Positions 1 to 5,149 of a DNA stretch of 6,800 nucleotides are shown here, one piece after another. The position numbers were made by a program, and so were the translations under genes. Origin of the DNA: an uncultured Saprospiraceae bacterium. Lineage in GTDB: Bacteria; Bacteroidota; Bacteroidia; Chitinophagales; Saprospiraceae. The stretch lies in assembly GCA_937952155.1 (NCBI GenBank), contig CALFYH010000343.1, forward strand, positions 1 to 6,800. The letters are read 5' to 3'. Position 1 is the first letter of the stretch; every line of letters starts with the position of its first letter. The notes beneath the pieces were generated by a model. That model saw nothing but the letters and a program-made list of their open reading frames with translations, was not told the origin of the DNA and made no database searches.

Positions 1-189
1 GGACCAAGAGCCTCGCAATACCTTGTATTAGGCGCAAAATGTCATGCTGCTATACATGGAAAGTATTCGCCAGACAAAGAAGATGTACAAGCCATAGCTT
101 ATTATGTGTTGAGACATAGAATAGTTAAAAATTATAAAGCCGAAGCTGAAGGCATCACTGAAGAACAAATCATTAAGACATTGTTTTAA
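1..189 (+). CDS. MoxR-family AAA+ ATPase, C-terminal end (5' truncated by window)
   Basis: The frame is open from base 1 to the TAA at 187-189 and gives the last 62 residues of a protein. These match the C-terminal lid of MoxR-type AAA+ ATPases: G-P-R-A-S at residues 1-5 contains the sensor-2 arginine, followed by an alanine-rich helix (LGAKCHAAIHG), the 'D-x-E-D-V-x-A-I-A' segment, then 'VLRHRIV' and 'AEAEGIT', all hallmarks of the family. MoxR ATPases act in the cytosol as chaperone-like remodelers, often for VWA-domain partners and metal-dependent complexes. The Walker A and B motifs lie upstream of the window and cannot be checked. The usual DUF58/VWA partner genes do not follow; a DUF4197 gene comes next after 147 bases, so this looks like the last gene of its unit. 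Family assignment is firm; the substrate is unknown. Confidence 0.9.
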   Translation, partial: GPRASQYLVLGAKCHAAIHGKYSPDKEDVQAIAYYVLRHRIVKNYKAEAEGITEEQIIKTLF

Positions 190-296
190 TTCTTGAAAGC
201 AATCAAAGAATAATTTGACTTATATTTTTGATATCAAAAGTTATTTTTAACTTAAGATGCAGAAATTTTAAATGACTTTTGCTTAACGAAACGTCA

Positions 297-304
297 TAAC
301 CTTG
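297..304 (+). promoter_or_regulatory. Candidate -7 box for the DUF4197 gene
   Basis: TAACCTTG differs by one base from the Bacteroidota TAnnTTTG consensus. It would start transcription near 310, about 25 bases before the ATG at 337. A TTTG lies at 278-281, but its spacing of 15 is shorter than usual. Such boxes occur by chance in AT-rich DNA, so this is tentative. Confidence 0.3.
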
Positions 305-336
305 TGTATTTATTTTATCATTAAAAAATTCAAATC

Positions 337-1044
337 ATGAAATACCTTAGTTTCATTCTACTGCCTTTATTTTTGTTGTCATGTGATCCAAAAGACTTAC
401 AAAAGGTTTTGGACACTGTGGGCAATGTACCACTTAGTAACGCCGATATAGCTGCTGGTCTCAAACAAGCCTTAGATAAAGGCGTGGACCAAAGTGTAAA
501 AACACTAGCAACAACAGATGGATATTATGCATCTATTTATAAAATTTTATTGCCTGAAGAAGCAACAAAAGTAATAGACAAGTTGAAATTCATACCTGGA
601 TTTACAAATTTGGAAGAAGAAGCCATTAAAAGAATCAATAAAGCTGCCGAAGATGCCGCATCAAAAGCTGGGCCTATCTTCCTTAATGCTATCAAACAGA
701 TGACATTCGATGATGTGATGGGCATATTGATGGGCGAAAAAAATGCAGCAACCCAATATTTGCACAACAAAACTTACACTCCATTATACAATGAATTCAA
801 GCCAGTGATGGTCAATTCACTCAATAAATTCGGTGCACTCGACCTTTGGTCAGATGCTATCAACAAGTACAATTCGCTGCCATTTGTCACAAAGATCAAT
901 CCCGATTTAGCAGACCACGTTTCATCAAAAGCCTTGGTAGGCTTGTTTTCCCTTGTAGAGAAAAAAGAGCTCGGCATTAGAACAGATATCTCCCAGCGAA
1001 CTACTGACTTGTTGCAAAAAGTATTTGCGAAGCAAGATAGATAA
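337..1044 (+). CDS. DUF4197 family lipoprotein
   Basis: A 235-residue protein with a lipoprotein signal peptide: K2, a hydrophobic run at 4-14 and the lipobox L13-L14-S15-C16. The mature part follows DUF4197 nearly end to end: 'LSNADIAAGLKQAL' at 33-46, 'ATDGYY' then 'LLPEE', 'PIFLNAIKQMTFDD' at 113-126, 'GILMGEKNAATQYL' near 129-142, and 'RTTDLLQKVF' close to the C-terminus. The length is normal for the family. DUF4197 proteins are mostly helical, membrane-anchored and of unknown function, so no role is assigned. Residues after the cysteine (D-P-K-D) do not resemble the acidic surface-export signal, so a periplasm-facing anchor is more likely; that is inference. The gene seems monocistronic: 147 bases separate it from the ATPase upstream and a strong terminator follows. 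Base composition is ordinary (47% GC in the line at 901-960), unlike the AT-rich genes downstream. Confidence 0.9.
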   Translation: MKYLSFILLPLFLLSCDPKDLQKVLDTVGNVPLSNADIAAGLKQALDKGVDQSVKTLATTDGYYASIYKILLPEEATKVIDKLKFIPGFTNLEEEAIKRINKAAEDAASKAGPIFLNAIKQMTFDDVMGILMGEKNAATQYLHNKTYTPLYNEFKPVMVNSLNKFGALDLWSDAINKYNSLPFVTKINPDLADHVSSKALVGLFSLVEKKELGIRTDISQRTTDLLQKVFAKQDR

Positions 1045-1085
1045 GTTGATTAGAAGAAACTTTGATAGGAAGATTAAAGACTAAA

Positions 1086-1131
1086 ACAAAAGCCATGGTT
1101 TGATGATTCGAATCATGGCTTTTGTGTTTTT
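1086..1131 (+). terminator. Rho-independent terminator after the DUF4197 gene
   Basis: Bases 1086-1097 (ACAAAAGCCATG) are the exact reverse complement of 1114-1125. The stem continues inward with 1098-1103 against 1108-1113 (two G-T pairs), giving about 18 pairs around a 4-base loop at 1104-1107. A T-rich run follows (GTTTTTG, 1126-1132). It lies 42 bases after the stop codon. The reverse strand also has a 12-pair perfect stem but only a weak T-run. Confidence 0.85.
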
Positions 1132-1210
1132 GTATTTGGCATGTAATTTGAAGTACCTTTAAATAACAACTAATATAAAAAACAATTAAATACTTCTAAT
1201 ATTACAAAAA

Positions 1211-1957
1211 ATGAACATCAAAACCAAACATCACATTTTTATTTTATTTTTGATTCATCTACCCATTTTATTATGGTGTCAAACTGAAAAAGAAAATCCT
1301 AAGAATGAAATAAAATGGAATCAATACAAAAATGAAATAGCCCTTGATTGCAAATTTTTAAATAAGGACTTAAATTTGACATCAATAGGCACTAATCTTA
1401 TTTATAAAAAAAGATTTGGTGAAAAGAAGTTTATTTCTGTTACAGATAAAAAATCGTGGAGATTTCAGATAGGTGGATATGCGGACTACCCTTTAAGTAG
1501 TAAGGATACATTTAATTTTTTTGGTCAATATCCTAGATTTATCAATAATCAAAAAATATTAAGTATTGCATTATTAGCTGGCATAGAATGGCAAAAACAA
1601 ATGGGAAGATTTCAACTCTATTATGGTTTGGATACTGGATTAAGCCTAAATATTGCAAATAATCCGATTGACAGATTGTATTATATGGACACTACAGTCT
1701 TCCAAGCCGAAGGTACCGAAAGCCTGAAAGCTGGAATTCCTTTTATTGGATTTATGGGACTTAAATATTTTTTCCATCCTAGATTTAGCGTGGCTATAGA
1801 AAGTTCCGTTACGCTTGGCGTTTTTTATTCTAAATTCACAACCATTATCCATGATCAAACACTAACTGAGATCGCTAGATATGAAAATAAAAACAGCACA
1901 AATATAATTTTTGATACTAATTATCTACGTTTTATCAATGTAGCTTTTCATTTGTAA
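1211..1957 (+). CDS. Secreted protein, probable outer-membrane beta-barrel, unknown function
   Basis: A 248-residue protein I do not recognise by family. Residues 1-23 form a signal peptide (K-rich start, then a long I/L/F run ending L-L-W-C) with probable cleavage before Q24, the glutamine commonly found after cleavage in Bacteroidota. The cysteine is not a good lipobox because tryptophan sits just before it. The mature part has alternating polar/apolar stretches typical of membrane beta-strands: around 'SWRFQIGGYADY', 'ILSIALLAGIEW', 'RFQLYYGLDTGLSLNI', 'IGFMGLKYFF', 'FSVAIESSVTLGVFYSKF', and a final strand 'YLRFINVAFHL' ending in an aromatic-x-hydrophobic pattern like a barrel-assembly signal. 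A small barrel of 8-10 strands is plausible. Codons are strongly AT-biased (about 23% GC in the line at 1381-1440). The leader is A-rich (ATTACAAAAA just before ATG). It lies 14 bases before the first possible start of the next gene, but the next gene seems to have its own promoter. Confidence 0.65.
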   Translation: MNIKTKHHIFILFLIHLPILLWCQTEKENPKNEIKWNQYKNEIALDCKFLNKDLNLTSIGTNLIYKKRFGEKKFISVTDKKSWRFQIGGYADYPLSSKDTFNFFGQYPRFINNQKILSIALLAGIEWQKQMGRFQLYYGLDTGLSLNIANNPIDRLYYMDTTVFQAEGTESLKAGIPFIGFMGLKYFFHPRFSVAIESSVTLGVFYSKFTTIIHDQTLTEIARYENKNSTNIIFDTNYLRFINVAFHL

Positions 1958-1984
1958 TTTTTTAAAAAGATATGTCTAACTTTG
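1951..1984 (+). promoter_or_regulatory. Promoter-like element for the split MORN/TonB_C gene
   Basis: TTTG at 1951-1954 and an exact TAnnTTTG box, TAACTTTG, at 1977-1984 are 22 bases apart, within the range for the Bacteroidota -33/-7 promoter. Transcription would begin near 1991, just before the ATG at 2002, which argues for that start over the ATG at 1972. The -33 box overlaps the last codons of the barrel gene. Confidence 0.5.
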
Positions 1985-2001
1985 TATTAAATTCTCCTAA
2001 A

Positions 2002-2259
2002 ATGTGCAAAATATTATTCACAGTATTCTTATTATTATTTACCAAATTAATTCACTCGCAAAATAATTTAGACACAATATATTTTGATGAAAACTGGGAA
2101 AAAATTGAAAAAGAAAAAAGTGTTTATTTTAGGTTGCTTAAGAAAAAGTCAAATGGATGGTATGAATGTAAAGACTACTGGAGAAGTGGAGAACTGCAAA
2201 TGGAAGGTCATCTAAGCGTTCTTGATCCTGAAATAAAGGAAGGGGAATTTATATGGTAA
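2002..2259 (+). CDS. N-terminal part of a split MORN-repeat/TonB-like protein
   Basis: An 85-residue product when started at 2002; an upstream in-frame ATG at 1972 would add ten residues. I chose 2002 because it gives a compact signal peptide (M-C-K-I-L-F-T-V-F-L-L-L-F ... H-S, cleaved before Q) and leaves the TAACTTTG box upstream of the gene. The mature part reads 'FDENWEKIEKEKSVYFRLLKKK' in segments, then 'YECKDYWRSGELQMEGHLS' and 'IKEGEFIW', which matches the start of Bacteroidota secreted proteins in which MORN-like (YwqK-type) repeats precede a TonB C-terminal domain. Translation stops at TAA 2257-2259 in the middle of a repeat where a tyrosine-containing 'W-Y' would be expected, and the rest of the protein continues in the -1 frame at 2253-2678. 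Alone it is too short to be a complete member. It is either one half of a broken gene or the first cistron of a coupled pair. Confidence 0.6.
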   Translation: MCKILFTVFLLLFTKLIHSQNNLDTIYFDENWEKIEKEKSVYFRLLKKKSNGWYECKDYWRSGELQMEGHLSVLDPEIKEGEFIW

Positions 2260-2678
2260 AAAAAGATAAATCAAAAAGTCAAATTAATAATTACAAAAAC
2301 AATATCATAATTGGAACAATTAAACGATTTAATGTCGATAATATAAAAATGGTCGAAATTCCACCATCAATGGATAGTTTAGATAACTCAAATGATTTTC
2401 GTGAAGAAAATATATTATTTGCAGAGTACATAAATAACAATTCGGAATATCCAAAAATTGCAAAAGAAAATGGAATTCAAGGAAGTGTACTTTTATCATT
2501 TTATATCGGCCCAAATGGTAAGGTATTTGGTATTACTGTTTTGAGGTCAATAAATGATTTGCTTAGCCAAGAAGCATTCAGGCTTATTTCCAAATATGAA
2601 TGGCCAAAGCCTTTGTATAAAAAAAAACCGATTTCGATTTCATACGCAATGCCAATCAAATTTAAATTAACAGATTAA
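2253..2678 (+). CDS. TonB C-terminal domain protein, continuation of the split gene
   Basis: A 141-residue reading frame beginning with an ATG that overlaps the previous stop (ATGGTAA at 2253-2259). Residues 9-33 look like a degenerate MORN repeat (N-Y-K-N ... I-G-T-I-K-R-F-N-x-D), continuing the preceding fragment. Residues about 56-138 are a TonB C-terminal domain: 'EYPKIAKENGIQGSV' at 65-79, 'SFYIGPNGKVFGITVLRS', 'EAFRL', a tryptophan in 'YEWPKP', then 'MPIKFKL' as the last strand. In classical TonB this domain reaches through the periplasm to TonB-dependent receptors. In Bacteroidota many such proteins are secreted with no TonB helix and their role is not settled. This frame has no signal peptide of its own, so if translated separately it would stay in the cytosol, which speaks for a single ancestral gene. 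A run of nine A at 2619-2627 encodes three lysines. GC is very low (18% in the line at 2281-2340). Confidence 0.7.
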   Translation: MVKKDKSKSQINNYKNNIIIGTIKRFNVDNIKMVEIPPSMDSLDNSNDFREENILFAEYINNNSEYPKIAKENGIQGSVLLSFYIGPNGKVFGITVLRSINDLLSQEAFRLISKYEWPKPLYKKKPISISYAMPIKFKLTD

Positions 2679-2896
2679 TATATTTTATTGGTAAAGATAA
2701 AACCTTCTTATTCCTGAGTCCATAACCGCGATGCTATACATTTGAAATCTTGCTTTAGTTGGAAAGTATTGTAAAAGCCACGGAATTTAAACTAGTCAAC
2801 TCTAATGCCTTTCAACAAAATTACTACAAATCCACAAAAAAAAATATTGCAGGCAACGTTTAGTACCTAAATGACAGTATTAATAGGTAAGTGTAT
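2679..2896 (+). other. Intergenic leader region before the sigma-factor operon
   Basis: No gene is supported here and I see no convincing terminator for the TonB_C gene. There is an exact TAnnTTTG match (TACATTTG, 2737-2744), too far from the next start to be its main promoter and lacking a TTTG at proper distance. A run of nine A lies at 2836-2844. Confidence 0.4.
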
Positions 2897-2904
2897 TAAT
2901 TTTG
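2897..2904 (+). promoter_or_regulatory. Candidate -7 promoter box for the lipoprotein/sigma operon
   Basis: TAATTTTG is an exact TAnnTTTG match. Transcription would start near 2911, giving a leader of about 24 bases that consists largely of an 11-A run (2915-2925). No clear TTTG stands at the -33 distance, so it may be weak or need an activator or an alternative sigma factor. Confidence 0.45.
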
Positions 2905-2934
2905 TGTACATCGCAAAAAAAAAAACGAAATGCA

Positions 2935-4572
2935 ATGACAAGATTATATTTATTAATTTGGGTTGTTTTACTGGTTGGTTGTCAAAGAGAAGATAACGAT
3001 ATCACAGAGCCGATTGATGTACTCGTAGAAGAAACAGAAACATTTTTTGATAGCCATTTTATAGGTAAAACAACAGATGTCAATGGCAATGCAATAGAAG
3101 ATGTACAGATTAATATAAGTGATGATAGAGATTATACTACAGAAAAGGGTATCTTTCTATTCAATAATACTAAAACCAATAGTTCAGGCGCATTGATACA
3201 TTTGCACAAAAATGGCTATTATGACCAGTATATTTTCGTACCTAAAGCAGCAAATCAGTTCAACAATCTCGATGTAGTACTTCGAAAAAAAAGCAATCCT
3301 TTGGTTTTTAGTAGTGCCACGCCTAAAGAACTGCCAATAAATAATGAAATAAGCCTTTTGATACCTGAATCAACATTTACATTTTCTAATGGAGATACTT
3401 ATCAAGGTCAAGTACAGTTATATATAGATTATGACCCAATTTCTGGCAATGTACCCTTGATCAATAAAAACTTTAAAAAGGGCATTTTGGTCAATGACAT
3501 TAAAGTAAGCTTTATTTTTGAATCTGTGGATGGAAGCCCGCTAGTGATTTCCAAACCCTTGACATTCAGTACAAAAACAAAAAATGCAACTATCGGCTCA
3601 TTGGATAGAAACAAAGCAAAATGGGTAGAGATAGGAAAAGTAGAAAATGATAAAACCTTTGCAAATATTGATCATAATGGACCGTACATCATTGGCCAAT
3701 TTAGTCCTGTCACAAGGATACATACCCAAGTGGTCAATAACCAGAATGAGGGCATTTCTTTTACAACTTTAACTGTAAAAAATGCACAACAACAAACAAT
3801 CTCAATACAGCCTGATCAAGATGGGTATGCTGAATTTTATGTTCCGTCCAATACAGACATATCACTTGCCGTCACTGATGTTTGCGGCAATGTCTTGGGC
3901 GAATCATCGATACGTATTGGTCAAGATAGCAAGCAGCAAATTCCAAATATCGTCCTGAAGAGCCAAGAATTATTAACTGTAAAGTCAAAAATTGATGCTT
4001 GTGGATTGCCTCTTTCAGATCAAGATTTGGTTAATGTACATTTCCAAAGTGAGACACAAAATCTAGTAGCCTACCAGTCTAAAAATGAACAAACTTATGT
4101 AATACCATCTTGTACCCAAATAACCAAAGCAAGTTATTACAGAGGCAAAGAACGCCAGTTTTCCATTACTTTTAGTGGCGATATCAGTTCCCAAGTCTTG
4201 AATATTGATGCCATGCCGTTGTGTATAGAAAAAATTTCTGGCTATTTTAGTGTAAACGACGTTCCTGTCCAATTAGAAATGGATCAGTATTATATTTACA
4301 GAGAGCATACTGATCCCAAAAATGTTGTAATAACCGATTTAAATGGTTTTGTGATCTCGATTCCAAACGTGGAAGGAAAAGGTCAATACAAACCTGATGC
4401 CATCGTCTTTAATCATCCTACCATATCAGACTGTCAGCTTGATTCTTGCCGAGACATTAAAGTATGGATTGATGAAATCAGTGCCCCTGGTGCCATTGTA
4501 AAAATTAGACTAGATGGTATGATGGATGGTAATATTGTCGAAGGAGAATTTGTAAATTTGCTCAAATACTGA
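2935..4572 (+). CDS. Large lipoprotein with carboxypeptidase-regulatory-like domain, probably surface-exposed
   Basis: A 545-residue protein from ATG 2935. The frame extends upstream to a TTG at 2902, but that adds a lysine tract and spoils the signal peptide. Residues 1-16 are a lipoprotein signal with lipobox L13-V14-G15-C16. The tail directly after the cysteine is Q-R-E-D-N-D, close to the lipoprotein export signal of Bacteroidota (basic residue then acidic pair), suggesting display on the cell surface. Residues about 41-120 resemble a carboxypeptidase-D regulatory-like beta-sandwich ('GKTTDVNGNAIEDVQI', 'TTEKGIFLF'). Residues about 120-275 hold a segment with 'LLIPESTFTFSNGDTYQG' and 'VQLYIDYDP', of a kind seen in large extracellular beta-rich proteins. 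Beyond that lie further sandwich-like units marked by cysteines 317, 356, 393, 430, 500 and 505. No enzyme motif is seen. It is the first gene of a tight operon, ending 15 bases before the sigma factor start, so it is likely under that sigma factor's control or a partner in its sensing. Specific function unknown. Confidence 0.75.
   Translation: MTRLYLLIWVVLLVGCQREDNDITEPIDVLVEETETFFDSHFIGKTTDVNGNAIEDVQINISDDRDYTTEKGIFLFNNTKTNSSGALIHLHKNGYYDQYIFVPKAANQFNNLDVVLRKKSNPLVFSSATPKELPINNEISLLIPESTFTFSNGDTYQGQVQLYIDYDPISGNVPLINKNFKKGILVNDIKVSFIFESVDGSPLVISKPLTFSTKTKNATIGSLDRNKAKWVEIGKVENDKTFANIDHNGPYIIGQFSPVTRIHTQVVNNQNEGISFTTLTVKNAQQQTISIQPDQDGYAEFYVPSNTDISLAVTDVCGNVLGESSIRIGQDSKQQIPNIVLKSQELLTVKSKIDACGLPLSDQDLVNVHFQSETQNLVAYQSKNEQTYVIPSCTQITKASYYRGKERQFSITFSGDISSQVLNIDAMPLCIEKISGYFSVNDVPVQLEMDQYYIYREHTDPKNVVITDLNGFVISIPNVEGKGQYKPDAIVFNHPTISDCQLDSCRDIKVWIDEISAPGAIVKIRLDGMMDGNIVEGEFVNLLKY
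4553..4560 (+). promoter_or_regulatory. Possible internal -7 box before the sigma factor gene
   Basis: TAAATTTG, an exact TAnnTTTG match inside the last codons of the lipoprotein gene, 27 bases before the GTG start. The nearest TTG (4535-4537) is only 15 bases upstream. It could provide separate basal expression of the sigma factor, but one such match by chance is unsurprising. Confidence 0.25.
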
Positions 4573-4587
4573 CGGTAACAATCCCAA

Positions 4588-5148
4588 GTGAATAATCCAC
4601 TCGACGATATAATCAATGGTTGCCGGCAAGGTCAGCGCAAGTCTCAAAAACAGCTGTTTGAGTGCTTAGCGGGAAGTTTATTGACGGTTTCAAGGCAGTA
4701 CACGCCAAAGGCCCTGGATCCGATGGATAATTTGCAAGACAGTTTTATAAAAATCTTTGATAAGATACACACTTTCGACCCAACTCGAGGCAATTTTGAA
4801 TCGTGGGCTCGTCGAATTGTGATCAATACAGCACTTGACAAATTGAACAAAAAAGGTATAGAAGAAGTGGTATTAGAATATGACCATTTGCCTGAAATAT
4901 TAGAAACCAAGATCAAAGACACCGAAGATATCGAACAATTAATGCATATAATTTCGCAATTGCCCGATGGCTACAAACAAGTGTTTTGTCTTTACGAAAT
5001 AGAAGGATACAGCCACAAGGAAATAGCCGAACAACTTCAGATAAAAGAAGCCACTTCTAGGTCTCAGCTAAATAAAAGCAAGCAACTGTTGAGATCTTGG
5101 GTGATAAAAATGGAGCAACCTGTTTTTTTAAATATACAATCCGAATAA
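4588..5148 (+). CDS. ECF-family RNA polymerase sigma factor
   Basis: A 186-residue sigma-70 family protein with only regions 2 and 4, as in extracytoplasmic-function factors. Region 2 spans about 8-88: the 'IINGCRQGQRKSQKQLFE' first helix, core-binding 'DNLQDSFIKIFDKIHTFDP' at 47-65, and the promoter-melting helix 'FESWARRIVINTALDKLN' at 70-87. Region 4 spans about 118-170: 'ISQLPDGYKQVFCLYEIEGYS' leads into the helix-turn-helix 'HKEIAEQLQIKEATSRSQL' (143-161) and a basic tail. The GTG at 4588 is the natural start: it keeps the whole first helix, the next in-frame ATG (codon 46) would delete it, and the lipoprotein stop is just upstream. There is no Shine-Dalgarno sequence. The start is 15 bases after the lipoprotein gene, and the stop is one base before the anti-sigma-like gene, so the two are surely co-transcribed. 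It should direct transcription in response to an envelope signal passed by the next protein. The regulon is unknown; autoregulation of this operon is likely. Confidence 0.92.
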   Translation: MNNPLDDIINGCRQGQRKSQKQLFECLAGSLLTVSRQYTPKALDPMDNLQDSFIKIFDKIHTFDPTRGNFESWARRIVINTALDKLNKKGIEEVVLEYDHLPEILETKIKDTEDIEQLMHIISQLPDGYKQVFCLYEIEGYSHKEIAEQLQIKEATSRSQLNKSKQLLRSWVIKMEQPVFLNIQSE

Positions 5149-5149
5149 A

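Noticed and set aside
226..239. Perfect 14-base palindrome TTTTGATATCAAAA followed by a small AT hairpin (238-253), as terminator of the ATPase gene
   Set aside because: All A/T apart from two G-C pairs, no loop in the palindrome and no clean T-run after it; an AT-rich region gives such palindromes easily.
1121..1150. TTTG (1121) plus TAATTTG (1144) as promoter for the barrel gene
   Set aside because: The second box is one base short of TAnnTTTG and the first is inside the terminator stem; not strong enough to list.
2244..2262. Programmed -1 ribosomal frameshift joining the two TonB halves
   Set aside because: No X-XXY-YYZ slippery heptamer lies before the stop in the right frame and no clear downstream hairpin is seen; the A7 run comes after the stop. 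A mutation or coupled restart is simpler.
2902..2934. TTG start extending the lipoprotein by 11 residues
   Set aside because: It would translate the -7 box and the A11 tract as lysines and place a charged stretch before an otherwise complete lipoprotein signal peptide starting at 2935.
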